64,000 bases of DNA from Leptolyngbya sp. NIES-3755 (GTDB taxonomy: Bacteria; Cyanobacteriota; Cyanobacteriia; Leptolyngbyales; Leptolyngbyaceae): contig AP017308.1 in assembly GCA_001548435.1 (NCBI GenBank), positions 691,030 through 755,029 on the forward strand, read 5' to 3'. The stretch's first letter is position 1. The number at the start of each line of letters is the position of its first letter. This document shows positions 40,727 to 49,935 of the stretch, piece by piece. The notes below the pieces were generated by a model. That model was given only the letters and a program-made list of their open reading frames with translations. It was not told the DNA's origin and did not search any database. Made by a program: the position numbers and the translations under genes.

Positions 40727-42172
40727 TTAGAATTCAGCGACCTTCCGCTGCGATCGGCGTTCTGCCGCTTTCTGATCGAGCAAAGTTTGAGCCATCCGAT
40801 GCCACTCACTTCGTAACCTTTCATCCGCTTGACTCTGGCTCAGGGGTTTACCTCGTCGATCCGGATATTTCCGATAAAATCGATCGTTCACTTCAGCAAT
40901 AAACGCAGTGTAATCAATTCCAAGTTTCCGACATTCTTCCTCGTAGTCGATCGCTTGAACCGTCTGCGGTTTTGGTATGACTTTATCTAAGCTTGGAATC
41001 GATCTCGCGACATAAGGAAAAACTTGTGGAACGAGCCAGATCAAACTCACGATCGCTAAAATCCAGAACAGTATTTTAAGAACCAGCTTAGAAATTCCAA
41101 ACACTGTAAATCGAACAATGCCAAACATTAAACGAAATACAGATTTCAGTGCTTTGTAAGTTCCATTAATCAAAGCTAACGGCAGATCAAACGCAGCTTC
41201 AAACCAAGGACGCGGATAAGATCCCGTCGTTGCCATTGTCGATCGATACTGTCGTTTTCCTGCAAATGCGATCGTTCCTGCTGTTGTAGATTGCGGCTGA
41301 AGTTTCGGAGGCGAGGATTGCACTGTGACGATCGGGGACACCATTGATAGTGCATCTAACACCGATTGGGCAGAAGGATATCGATCGCTGGGTCGAGTGT
41401 TCAACATTCGATCGATGACTTGAGCAAACAATGGAGAAGTTCTCGCGTACTGTTTCCATTCACAGTTGAGTGTTCGCGGATCAAACAACGATTGTGCTTC
41501 TCGTCCGGTCAGCAAAACAATGATCGTGACGGCTAACGCATAGAGATCGCTACTCGGTTCTGCTTTCCCTTTGTGAAGTTGTTCTACAGGTGCATATCCG
41601 GGTTTTCCGACTAAAGTTTGAGCCGAGTGAACCGCTTGAGTTGCTGCCGCTTTCACCACTCCAAAATCAATCAGAACAGGCTTTTGATCCCATTCTCTGA
41701 GAATGATGTTATCGGGGGAAATATCGCGGTGAACAATTCCCGATCGATGAATGTATTCGAGAACTGGCAAGATCTGTTGCAGCAGTTGAACCGCTTCCTG
41801 TTCGCTGAACGTGAGATTTTGTCTCATGCGATCGTTCAGCAATTCCTCATAGGTTTTGCCTTCCACATAGTCTTGCACCAAGAACAAGAGTTCTCGATTT
41901 TGCGTTTTGACCTGAAACAGTTCGCGAAATTGGGGAATCTGAGGGTGCTGGAGTTGATGGAGGACTTTGGCTTCCCGTGTAAACAGTTCTTCGGCTTTGT
42001 CCGCATGTTTCGCTCCCTGCGATCGCGGCTCAAATTCCTTGAGAACGCAAATCTCGTTAAATCGATTGGTATCTTGTGCCAAATACGTCCGCCCAAAACC
42101 CCCTTGCCCCAGAACTCTCAGAATCCGGTAGCGGTTTTGAACGATCGTGCCATCAGGAAACGGTAATCCCAT
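40727..42172 (-). CDS. Serine/threonine protein kinase
   Basis: From the ATG at 42172 the protein has 481 residues. The kinase domain (17-280) has a glycine loop LGQGGFGRTYLAQD, the lysine in VLKEFEPR, the catalytic loop HRDISPDNIILREW and DFGVVKAA, followed by GKPGYAPVEQL and a C-lobe with DRMLNTRPSDRYPSAQ. A linker follows, then a membrane segment (about 370-395) and a cytoplasmic or periplasmic C-terminus of unknown function. Members of this cyanobacterial group phosphorylate Ser/Thr in stress signalling. It is convergent with the 7TM-HD gene, 6 bases apart. Confidence 0.9.
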   Translation of the reverse strand: MGLPFPDGTIVQNRYRILRVLGQGGFGRTYLAQDTNRFNEICVLKEFEPRSQGAKHADKAEELFTREAKVLHQLQHPQIPQFRELFQVKTQNRELLFLVQDYVEGKTYEELLNDRMRQNLTFSEQEAVQLLQQILPVLEYIHRSGIVHRDISPDNIILREWDQKPVLIDFGVVKAAATQAVHSAQTLVGKPGYAPVEQLHKGKAEPSSDLYALAVTIIVLLTGREAQSLFDPRTLNCEWKQYARTSPLFAQVIDRMLNTRPSDRYPSAQSVLDALSMVSPIVTVQSSPPKLQPQSTTAGTIAFAGKRQYRSTMATTGSYPRPWFEAAFDLPLALINGTYKALKSVFRLMFGIVRFTVFGISKLVLKILFWILAIVSLIWLVPQVFPYVARSIPSLDKVIPKPQTVQAIDYEEECRKLGIDYTAFIAEVNDRFYRKYPDRRGKPLSQSQADERLRSEWHRMAQTLLDQKAAERRSQRKVAEF

Positions 42173-42404
42173 AACGCGGTGAACGGTAATGACGCTGATC
42201 AACTCTATCACTGGATTTCAATTTGGGCAGAAATACTGAGCCGCTTTTTCCCGTGGTCGATCGCTAAATCGCATTCGATCGTTTGATCCATTTCTTTACA
42301 GCTTTATTTATTTTTCAATTTTTATTCGATATACTTCTAGATGATTTTACGGATGGAACTGTATCTGTTGTCACTCCGCATCCACTATTTAGGAGAATTT
42401 TACG

Positions 42405-43337
42405 ATGGCTGTTTATCAGGGAACTCCAGGCACAGACGTGTTTTATGGAGATAATTTGTTTGGTGGCGGCACTTTTGGACCGCAGAACGATGTGATGTAT
42501 GGGTATGGCGGGGATGACATCCTGATCGGGCTTGCGGGTAGCGATACGCTATACGGTGGAGATGGAAACGATAGCTTGCGATCAGGAGATTCAGATGGAG
42601 TCGTCGATCGATTGTTCGGGGGCAGAGGAGATGATACCTATTGGGTACGCGAATTTGATGTTGTGACTGAGCTTGCAAACGAAGGACGAGATACGATCGA
42701 GCTTTGGTATGGCTATCGAGGCGTTTACACCCTACCAGCGAATGTTGAAAACTTAATCCTACGAGATGGTGATGGCGGGATTGGGAATGCCTTAGACAAT
42801 CTTATTTCTGGTTTGCTTGCAACAAGACCTTTATTTCTCGATGGACGCGAAGGAAATGATGTTGTGAGTGGCGGTTCTTATGCAGATACAATACTCGGTG
42901 GTTTAGGAAACGATAGTCTAACTGGGCGTGGCGGTAACGATATTCTGAATGGCGGATTAGGAACCGATTCTGTAAGCGGAGGCGATGGCAGTGATCGCTT
43001 TGTGTTCGATACGAATGCGATGTTTAATGCCAGTACGATCGGTGTTGATATCATTCAAGATTTCACGACTGGTGTTGACAAAATGGTGTTAGACAAGACC
43101 ACGTTTACTGCAATTAGAAGTAGTGCCGGAAACGGGTTTAATATTGCGAGTGACTTTGCAACCGTCACGAGTGATGCTGCCGCAGCGACGAGCAATGCCA
43201 CGATCGTGTATAACTCGACTTTGCGACGATTGTTCTATAACCAGAATGGCAGTGCAGCAGGCTTTGGATCAGGTGGACAGTTTGCAACGCTAATCAGTTC
43301 TCCACTGTCCGCCGCAGATTTTATTGTGCAGGCTTAG
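42405..43337 (+). CDS. RTX (hemolysin-type Ca-binding repeat) protein
   Basis: The 310-residue acidic protein has two clusters of GGxGxDxLxG nonapeptides: GGDDILIGLAGSDTLYGGDG NDSL (about 30-60) and GGLGNDSLTGRGGNDILNGG LGTDSVSGGDGSDRF (about 165-205). They are joined by a beta-rich stretch. The C-terminal DFTTGVDKMVLDKTTFTAI and a tail ending ADFIVQA resemble type I secretion signals. No signal peptide is present, consistent with secretion by an HlyB/D-type exporter located elsewhere. A strong Shine-Dalgarno (AGGAGA) precedes the ATG. Calcium binding on the outside is expected. Confidence 0.88.
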   Translation: MAVYQGTPGTDVFYGDNLFGGGTFGPQNDVMYGYGGDDILIGLAGSDTLYGGDGNDSLRSGDSDGVVDRLFGGRGDDTYWVREFDVVTELANEGRDTIELWYGYRGVYTLPANVENLILRDGDGGIGNALDNLISGLLATRPLFLDGREGNDVVSGGSYADTILGGLGNDSLTGRGGNDILNGGLGTDSVSGGDGSDRFVFDTNAMFNASTIGVDIIQDFTTGVDKMVLDKTTFTAIRSSAGNGFNIASDFATVTSDAAAATSNATIVYNSTLRRLFYNQNGSAAGFGSGGQFATLISSPLSAADFIVQA

Positions 43338-43412
43338 AGGGTTGAAGGCATTGCGCTGGAGTTGGTTCTAGCGTGATGCTTTAGAATATCATTGTAGCGA
43401 TTGCACAAATCT

Positions 43413-44447
43413 GTGAACCGTCGAGAACTTCTGAAATTACTCGGTCAAACATCCGGTGGCTTGATTGCAGCAAGCATTTTAGGTGGCTGTCAATCGAAAC
43501 CGATGGATCTCTTATTTTCACTTGAGCCGAATGCGCCTCTTCCGGATCATTTGATCACGCCGCTGAGCGAATTTTATGTCCAGTCGTATGCGCTGCCGTC
43601 TCAAGTGAATGCGGACAAGTGGCGGCTTAAGATTGGTGGCGAAGTGAATCAATCGATCGAGCTAACCCTGCAAGATATTTTGAACGCGCCGCAGGAAGAG
43701 TTTTACCTGACGATGGAATGTATTGGCAATCCAACAGGCGGGAATTTGATCGGGAATGCTCAATGGACAGGGACACCCGTTTTACCGTTTTTGGAAAAAG
43801 CAGGCGTAAAACCGAGCGCGATCGAGTTTGCGATGAAAGGCGCAGATTGGTATGAAACGACTCTGCCTGTGGCGGAATTGATGCGTCCAGAGGTGCGATT
43901 GGTGCATCGAATGAATGGGGAGCCATTAACGCCGGATCATGGGTATCCCGTGAGAATTCTGATTCCGGGACATTTTGGGCAAAAACAGCCGAAATGGATT
44001 GTTGGAATTGAAGCGATCGCGAAACGGAAAACGGGATTCTGGGAAAATCAAGGCTGGTCGAATACGGCAGAAATTCCCACTCATTCACTGATGCGACAGG
44101 TTCAAGATTCGCGAGTGTGGAATAAGCAACATCAAGTCACCTTGACACGCGATAAATGGAATCAAGGTGTTTTATTAGCGGGAGTCGCATTAGATCGATC
44201 AACTCCGATCAAAACCATTCAAATTAGTACTGATAACGGTTCAACCTGGCAAACGGCAGAACAAAATCGCCCAGAATCGCCGCATGAATGGACACTCTGG
44301 CGATATCTCTGGAAACCAAATCAGGCTGGAAAATATACGTTAATGGCTCGATCGACTTCGGAACGGCAGCAACAATCGATCGACGATTCCAATGGCAAAG
44401 ATGGCAGTTCTGGAATCTTACGAATTCAGGCGACTTTGGCAGCCTAA
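43413..44447 (+). CDS. Sulfite oxidase-like molybdopterin protein, Tat-exported
   Basis: A GTG start at 43413 gives 344 residues with a Tat-type signal: NRRELLKLLGQTSGGLIAAS then GGC, a possible lipobox. The Oxidored_molyb domain follows, with the molybdenum-ligand cysteine in YLTMECIGNPTGGN, and a C-terminal dimerisation (Mo-co_dimer) domain (about 240-340, WNQGVLLAGVALDRS, TPIKTIQISTDNGSTWQ). This is the plan of bacterial sulfite dehydrogenases and sulfite oxidase relatives; the substrate here is unproven. A TTG at 43401 is a possible longer start. Its stop overlaps the next, convergent gene by four bases. Confidence 0.85.
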   Translation: MNRRELLKLLGQTSGGLIAASILGGCQSKPMDLLFSLEPNAPLPDHLITPLSEFYVQSYALPSQVNADKWRLKIGGEVNQSIELTLQDILNAPQEEFYLTMECIGNPTGGNLIGNAQWTGTPVLPFLEKAGVKPSAIEFAMKGADWYETTLPVAELMRPEVRLVHRMNGEPLTPDHGYPVRILIPGHFGQKQPKWIVGIEAIAKRKTGFWENQGWSNTAEIPTHSLMRQVQDSRVWNKQHQVTLTRDKWNQGVLLAGVALDRSTPIKTIQISTDNGSTWQTAEQNRPESPHEWTLWRYLWKPNQAGKYTLMARSTSERQQQSIDDSNGKDGSSGILRIQATLAA

Positions 44448-45214
44448 GATTTATTCGCCATTCGATTCGTTCTGAAGGTCACATTCGAGCCTTCCTGAGT
44501 TTGTTCCAATACCAGAAGCGGAGTCGGTTTCGCATTCTGATCCCATCGCATATTCGCAATTCTGCCTTGAATCGCAGGTTGCCAAGTATCGTTCTCGTGC
44601 GTCGGACTGAGGAAGGTTTCAAAACAATCAATGATCTGATTAATCGTCACTGAAGTTGGCTGAGTTGGGAGCTTGAGAATCTTGATTTGAATGCGGAATA
44701 GAACTCTCGTGGATTGTGCCGCTTCGCCCGTCTTGTGCAGCACATCAAAGATTTCGTCCACTTGGCGACCTGTACTGGCAATCCCGATTTCACCTTGATT
44801 TGCTTGAGTCGGGCGCAATGCCATTGTGATTTTATCTTTGACTTTGATTTTGATTTGATTGACGATCGCAAAGTGAAAGACTTCTTCTGCCATCCGCATC
44901 CGCAGATAATCTAAGTTAAACTCACGCGAGTGAATCAAATCGGGGTTGCGCTCCATTTTCCCGATCGTTTCGACTGCATACTTGAGTTTTTTCTGATATT
45001 CCCGATTCTTCAGCATTTCAAACTTGACTTGCTTTTTCAGCTTGTTGGCTTGAAGTGTCGAGAGCACTCCCAAAACAATGAGCAGCAAAAGTAATCCACC
45101 TGAAGTCATCATCCAAATATTCGCTCCAGGTTGAGCAGAGGGTTTGGATGCAGGTTGAGTTGTCACGGGTTTAGCAGTTTGAGCCAGCAGGGGGGAAACT
45201 ATCTGAAGCGACAT
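44444..45214 (-). CDS. Membrane-anchored protein of unknown function
   Basis: The 256-residue protein has a hydrophobic N-terminus (MSLQIVSPLLAQTAKPVTTQ), a membrane helix (about 37-56), then a soluble basic domain (YQKKLKYAVETIGKMERNPD, FNLDYLRMRMAEEVFHFAIV NQ, KIKVKDKITMALRP). It looks like a conserved cyanobacterial family without an assigned role. The soluble part faces one side of the inner membrane. Stop codons overlap with the convergent sulfite-oxidase-like gene. Confidence 0.7.
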   Translation of the reverse strand: MSLQIVSPLLAQTAKPVTTQPASKPSAQPGANIWMMTSGGLLLLLIVLGVLSTLQANKLKKQVKFEMLKNREYQKKLKYAVETIGKMERNPDLIHSREFNLDYLRMRMAEEVFHFAIVNQIKIKVKDKITMALRPTQANQGEIGIASTGRQVDEIFDVLHKTGEAAQSTRVLFRIQIKILKLPTQPTSVTINQIIDCFETFLSPTHENDTWQPAIQGRIANMRWDQNAKPTPLLVLEQTQEGSNVTFRTNRMANKS

Positions 45215-45294
45215 AGGACTTTTTCAGGCAACAATCGTTCGCTTTCAGAGTGCCCAGATGGAACAATGGATGACTAAGTGATTTTGGCAGGAAG

Positions 45295-46032
45295 ATGAAA
45301 CCGCTGAATTGTGCTACGAATTTGAATGCAATCCGATTGATTGCTACCGATATGGATGGAACTTTGACGATCGATCAAAAATTCACGCCTCAGTTATTGC
45401 AAGCCTTTGATCGATTAAATCAAGCTGGAATTGCGGTGCTGATTGTCACTGGAAGATCGGCGGGATGGGTGAGCGGACTGGTGAATTATTTACCGATCGT
45501 CGGTGCGATCGCAGAAAATGGCGGTTTGTTCTATCAAGGTGAAACTCAAGAGTTATTAGTTCCGATTGCTGATATTAAATTGCATCGTCAGAGGTTGGCG
45601 GAATTGTTTTTGGAACTACGATCGTACTTTCCTCGAATTCAAGAATCACACGATAATGCTTTTCGCTTAACCGATTGGACGTTCGACGTTTCTGGATTGA
45701 CTCTTGAAGATCTCAAGCAATTAGATTCACTCTGCCGAAGTAGCGGTTTTGGATTCACTTACAGTAACGTTCAATGTCACCTGAAGTTGTCAGAACAAGA
45801 CAAAGCTCAAGGATTATTAAAAGTTCTAGAAAAGCGCTTTTCTCAATACAAACTAGAACAAATTGCAACCGTTGGCGATAGTCCGAACGATGAGAGTTTA
45901 TTCCAATTTCCGATATCGATCGGGGTTGCAAATATCAAGCACTATGAAAATCAATTGCAGCAGTTACCCGCTTACATCACGTCTCAACCCGAAGGTCTAG
46001 GATTCTGTGAATTCGTAGACGCGGTACTCTAG
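45295..46032 (+). CDS. HAD-superfamily hydrolase (Cof type)
   Basis: The 245-residue protein has HAD motifs: the nucleophile Asp in LIATDMDGTLTIDQ, LIVTGRSAGWVS as motif II, a Lys in CHLKLSEQDKAQGLL, and the motif IV acids in VGDSPNDESLFQ. The inserted cap (about 90-190) is of the C2B kind. Likely a phosphatase on a sugar phosphate or similar metabolite; substrate unknown. It precedes the thioredoxin-like gene by 23 bases on the same strand. Confidence 0.85.
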   Translation: MKPLNCATNLNAIRLIATDMDGTLTIDQKFTPQLLQAFDRLNQAGIAVLIVTGRSAGWVSGLVNYLPIVGAIAENGGLFYQGETQELLVPIADIKLHRQRLAELFLELRSYFPRIQESHDNAFRLTDWTFDVSGLTLEDLKQLDSLCRSSGFGFTYSNVQCHLKLSEQDKAQGLLKVLEKRFSQYKLEQIATVGDSPNDESLFQFPISIGVANIKHYENQLQQLPAYITSQPEGLGFCEFVDAVL

Positions 46033-46055
46033 AAGAGGCAAGACAGAAATTCATT

Positions 46056-46619
46056 ATGGAAACTTCAACCCCTACAGCGGCTCGTGTCCGCAACTTTCTA
46101 ATTGTTCTCGCCGCGATCGCACTCTCGATCGCGATGGCACTCGGACTCCGCACTCAAACCACAGGCGTTTCCCTGAATGAAATGTCTGCCGCTTCCACTC
46201 CACTAGAAGTTGCACTGACCAATGGCAAACCCACTTTGATGGAGTTCTACGCGAATTGGTGTACAAGTTGTCAGGCAATGGCTCCAGAATTGAAGTCGCT
46301 CAAAGATAGTTACGGCGATCGCATTAATTTCGTCATGCTCAATGTTGATAACGAAAAGTGGTTGCCTGAAATTTTGCACTATCGCGTTGATGGCATTCCT
46401 CATTTTGTCTACATGGATCAGAAAGGGAATGCGATCGCACAAGCCATTGGAGAGCAACCGAAGTCGATCGTGGAAGAGAACCTAGTTGCGCTTTCTACAG
46501 GTTCAGAACTTCCTCACGCTCAGAGTATCGGACAAACTTCAGCGTTCTCGACTCCAGTAGGGACGAAAGCGGATGATCCGCGTAGTCACGGTAGCCAAGT
46601 GGTTAATTCCGCCACTTAA
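46056..46619 (+). CDS. txlA: Membrane-anchored thioredoxin-like protein (TxlA/HCF164-type)
   Basis: The 187-residue protein has one N-terminal helix (about 13-30) and a thioredoxin domain with the active-site pair in MEFYANWCTSCQAMAPELKS, then VMLNVDNEKWLPEILHYRVD and the cis-proline segment GIPHFVYMD. TxlA/HCF164 proteins pass reducing equivalents across the thylakoid or plasma membrane for cytochrome assembly. Its 3' end overlaps the convergent peroxiredoxin-like gene by 17 bases. Confidence 0.87.
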   Translation: METSTPTAARVRNFLIVLAAIALSIAMALGLRTQTTGVSLNEMSAASTPLEVALTNGKPTLMEFYANWCTSCQAMAPELKSLKDSYGDRINFVMLNVDNEKWLPEILHYRVDGIPHFVYMDQKGNAIAQAIGEQPKSIVEENLVALSTGSELPHAQSIGQTSAFSTPVGTKADDPRSHGSQVVNSAT

Positions 46620-47139
46620 TCGAACAGCCCACCGGAGCAGTCGAAACAGGCGCGATCGCAGCTTGATTCAACAGAGCCGCGATCGCATTTTTCAAATACG
46701 GTACTTTTACCGCTGTTGAATCTTCGTTATCATCAATCGCACCCGCATACTGCACAATTCCTTCTCGATTTAAGAGAAACGCATGAGGTGTTTTCTCTGC
46801 CTTAAACGATTGCGCTACATCTTGATTCATGTCGCGCAAATATAAAAAATTTAATTGATGCTCGGCTGCAAAAGTCAGCATGTTTTCATAAGAATCTTCA
46901 GGAAATTGCTTCTCATCATTCGGATTGATACCGATGACTGCGACTCCTTGAGATTGCAATTCAGTCTGGAGTTGTTTCAATCGATCGAGATACAGTTTCA
47001 CATACGGACAGTGATTGCAGATGAAAACGACCACGATCGCACGATGCTGTTCTAAATACCGCGCCAGGTGGTGAATCGCTCCATCCGCACCAGGAAGCTC
47101 AAAATCCGGTGCATATTGACCAATAAGGGGACTGTCCAT
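46603..47139 (-). CDS. AhpC/TSA-type thioredoxin-fold protein
   Basis: From the ATG at 47139 the protein has 178 residues: PLIGQYAPDFELPGADGAIH, then VVVFICNHCPYVKLYLDRLK with a CxxC-type pair, GVAVIGINPNDEKQFPEDSY, LRDMNQDVAQSFKAEKTPHA and FLLNREGIVQYAGAIDD. It belongs to the cyanobacterial 'thioredoxin family' with peroxiredoxin-like fold, probably a cytoplasmic redox protein. The upstream TTG would add only three residues. Confidence 0.82.
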   Translation of the reverse strand: MDSPLIGQYAPDFELPGADGAIHHLARYLEQHRAIVVVFICNHCPYVKLYLDRLKQLQTELQSQGVAVIGINPNDEKQFPEDSYENMLTFAAEHQLNFLYLRDMNQDVAQSFKAEKTPHAFLLNREGIVQYAGAIDDNEDSTAVKVPYLKNAIAALLNQAAIAPVSTAPVGCSIKWRN

Positions 47140-47293
47140 ACATCGCAATGAAACATTTTGTCCTTCCAGTTATAGACCAGCTTGCCGCAAAATCTAACAC
47201 CTGAAGTTCAAAAAGTGCGATCCACTCACAAGCTCATCAACTTGGAAAAATCGATTGGGCACTCTACGGGGGAAGTGTTTGAGGTTCATAGAA

Positions 47294-49264
47294 ATGAAGC
47301 GATCGCTGTTCTGGATAGGATTGATGAGTATCGGGTTGATGGGAACGGCTCAACAGGTTACGGCTCAAACGATTGTGCCCGATCAGACATTGAATACGAT
47401 CGTAACCCCGAACACTAATCGTTTCGTGATCACAGGTGGAACATCCGTAGGCAATCATCTTTTTCACAGTTTCCAAGAATTTTCGATTCCGACAGGTCGT
47501 TCCGCCATCTTTGATCAAGCTGGCAACATTCAAACCATTTTCAGTCGCGTGACTGGAGGCACAGCTTCTAATATTGATGGCGCGATCGCGGTGAATGGAA
47601 CGGCGAATCTCTTCTTGATCAATCCGAATGGAATCCTACTCGGTGCGAATGCTCAATTGAATATCGGCGGCTCATTTGTGGGAACAACAGCAAATCGGAT
47701 TCGCTTTCAGGATGGGACAGAGTTTGGAGCCGAAACGCCGACCTTACTGACAATGAGCGCTCCAGTGGGCTTACAGTTTGGCACAACTCCAGGAGCCATC
47801 CAAGTTCGATCGCGGTTACAAGTTCCAGCCGGACAATTGATCGCGCTACTCGGTGGAGCAATCGAGTTTGACAATGGACAAATTGCAGCACCAGATGGAC
47901 GAATTGAACTTGGCAGTTTAGCAGCAAATAGCTCGATCGATCTCATTGGCTCCACTGTTCGATATGCTCCGAATGCTGCGTTTCAATCGATTCGGATGGG
48001 AAATGGTTCCTCGATCGATGTCAGCGGCAACAGTGGCGGAAATATTCAAGTTCGGGGACAACATCTGACTTTAACCGAAGGTTCTAGCATCGTCAGTCGC
48101 ACCTTTGGAGCGGGAACGGGTGGCGTGATTGATGTGAAAACTTCGGACTCGATCGCAATTTCAGGCGCAGGAGCGGGGGATCTGGCAGATGTCACCAAAG
48201 CCTCTGAGTTTGTGCAGAATTTAGGCACATCGGTTCCTCGATTCAGCGGCATTTATTCGACAGTGATGCCTGGAGCCACCGGACGCGGAAGCAATGTGCA
48301 AGTTGAAACCCAGCAATTAGAGCTAAACAACGGAATTGGACGCTTTGACCTCAGCACATTCCTGAGCAATTCAACAATCAATTCCATGACACTAGGAGCA
48401 GGACAAGGCGGAAATGTGACCGTGAAAGCCGATCGCCTTTACATTTCCGAGCAAGCCACGCTCTACACATTGAGCGGATTATGGCTTGACAAAACGGATA
48501 CTGGCAATGCGGGGAATTTAACGATCGATGCCCGATCTGTGATTGTGCGAGATGGGGGACTGCTTACGGCAACCACTGAAGGAGACGGTAATGCAGGAAA
48601 TCTCACGATTCGTGCTACTGAAAAGATTCACCTCGAAGCGACTCCTCAGAATTTCACAACCGTGATTGAAAGTACGTCTTACGGCAAAGGTCGGGCAGGA
48701 AATCTCACCCTAGAAACCGGATCACTTAGCATTCTGAATGGTGGACGGTTAGCGAGTAGCTCAGATACTTCTGGAGATGCAGGAAATATTACGATCGAGT
48801 CTCCGATTATTCTAGGACTCGAAGATAGCAACATCGCCGCAAATGCGATCGAGGGTCGAGGTGGAAATATTTCGATTACGACGCAGGGAATTATCGGCTT
48901 ACAATTTCGCGATCGTCTAACTCCAGAAAATGACATTACTGCCACTTCGGAAATTGGCATTGATGGAACTGTTCAAGTCAATACGATCGGGGTTAATCCG
49001 AATTCTGGCTTGATCCAACTCCCGATCGACCCGACTGATTCGACCCAACAGATTGCCGAGGGTTGCACGGCAAATCAGAATAGCCGATTTATCATCACCG
49101 GACGGGGCGGAGTTCCGAGCGATCCGAGTCAAGGGGTAGGCAGAACTCGGACTTGGAGCGATTTACGATCGATGAACAAGACTGAACCTGTTTTAGTTGA
49201 GGCGACGACTTGGAAGCGCGATCGCACCGGAAAAGTTCAACTCATTGCAAACCTTGAGTGTTGA
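47294..49264 (+). CDS. TPS-domain adhesin-like protein (filamentous hemagglutinin N-terminus)
   Basis: From the ATG at 47294 the protein has 656 residues: a signal peptide (MKRSLFWIGLMSIGLMGTAQ, QVTAQ), then the two-partner-secretion domain with FHSFQEFSIPTGRSAIFDQ, NPNGILLGANAQLNIGGSFV and the haemagglutinin-like beta-helix. The rest is a Gly/Ala/Asn-rich beta-helix with degenerate repeats (AGNLTIDARSVIVRDGGLL, AGNLTLETGSLSILNGGRL). It should be exported through a TpsB-type outer-membrane partner, which is not in the window. The C-terminus ends in a KVQLIANLEC tail with a terminal cysteine, common in cyanobacterial members. Confidence 0.85.
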   Translation: MKRSLFWIGLMSIGLMGTAQQVTAQTIVPDQTLNTIVTPNTNRFVITGGTSVGNHLFHSFQEFSIPTGRSAIFDQAGNIQTIFSRVTGGTASNIDGAIAVNGTANLFLINPNGILLGANAQLNIGGSFVGTTANRIRFQDGTEFGAETPTLLTMSAPVGLQFGTTPGAIQVRSRLQVPAGQLIALLGGAIEFDNGQIAAPDGRIELGSLAANSSIDLIGSTVRYAPNAAFQSIRMGNGSSIDVSGNSGGNIQVRGQHLTLTEGSSIVSRTFGAGTGGVIDVKTSDSIAISGAGAGDLADVTKASEFVQNLGTSVPRFSGIYSTVMPGATGRGSNVQVETQQLELNNGIGRFDLSTFLSNSTINSMTLGAGQGGNVTVKADRLYISEQATLYTLSGLWLDKTDTGNAGNLTIDARSVIVRDGGLLTATTEGDGNAGNLTIRATEKIHLEATPQNFTTVIESTSYGKGRAGNLTLETGSLSILNGGRLASSSDTSGDAGNITIESPIILGLEDSNIAANAIEGRGGNISITTQGIIGLQFRDRLTPENDITATSEIGIDGTVQVNTIGVNPNSGLIQLPIDPTDSTQQIAEGCTANQNSRFIITGRGGVPSDPSQGVGRTRTWSDLRSMNKTEPVLVEATTWKRDRTGKVQLIANLEC

Positions 49265-49290
49265 CAGATCATACATTCGGCACACGAATG

Positions 49291-49349
49291 CTAGAACGGT
49301 GATCCAGTGGTAAGTTAGACTCCACTCAGTTAACGTTCAACTAGAACGG
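49291..49349 (+). promoter_or_regulatory. Direct repeat CTAGAACGG before the ECF sigma gene
   Basis: CTAGAACGG occurs at 49291-49299 and 49341-49349, 50 bases apart, just upstream of the sigma gene start at 49367. It could be an operator or autoregulatory element. The evidence is the repeat alone. Confidence 0.3.
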
Positions 49350-49366
49350 CTTGCTCCTGGATCGCC

Positions 49367-49930
49367 ATGCCCCCTGATCTTCCTGACAATCGAACCGATG
49401 CAGAACTCTATTCTGCGATGAAGGCGGGGCAGTCATCTGCACTGGGAATTTTGTACGATCGATATAGTGCGTTCGTGTATGGAATTGCTTTGAAAACATT
49501 AGGCAGCCCTCAAGAAGCTGAAGATCTGTTGCAAGACGTATTTTTGAGTCTGACTCGAACAAATTCTTTTGACCCGAAACGCGGTTCCCTCAAGACTTTT
49601 CTCGCAGTTTTGACAAGATCGCGCTCTATCGATCGAATACGATCGCGCAACTCATCCGTATCATTCTTAGCGCGTCTAAAACCCAATACTCCCGAAGCCA
49701 CCCCAAACACCCCATTCGAGCAAATTTTCCGCAATGAACAATCCGAAGAAGTCCAATCCGCCCTTGCCCAATTGTCCGAATCCGAACAGCAACTCTTACA
49801 ACTCGCCTACTACGAAGGCTTTAGTCAATCCGAAATCGCCGCTCGTCTGAATCTTCCCCTTGGAACCGTCAAAACCCGTACCCGCCGTAGCCTGCTTAAA
49901 CTTCGCCAACTCCTTGTTGAGTTTCTTTAA
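49367..49930 (+). CDS. ECF-type RNA polymerase sigma factor
   Basis: The 187-residue protein has sigma region 2 (LGILYDRYSAFVYGIALKTL, AEDLLQDVFLSL) and region 4 (LSESEQQLLQLAYYEGFSQS, EIAARLNLPLGTVKTRTRRS) with a short linker, the ECF arrangement. It recruits polymerase to stress promoters. An anti-sigma gene starts 5 bases after it, the typical sigma/anti-sigma operon. A repeated CTAGAACGG lies upstream. Confidence 0.92.
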   Translation: MPPDLPDNRTDAELYSAMKAGQSSALGILYDRYSAFVYGIALKTLGSPQEAEDLLQDVFLSLTRTNSFDPKRGSLKTFLAVLTRSRSIDRIRSRNSSVSFLARLKPNTPEATPNTPFEQIFRNEQSEEVQSALAQLSESEQQLLQLAYYEGFSQSEIAARLNLPLGTVKTRTRRSLLKLRQLLVEFL

Positions 49931-49935
49931 TTTTT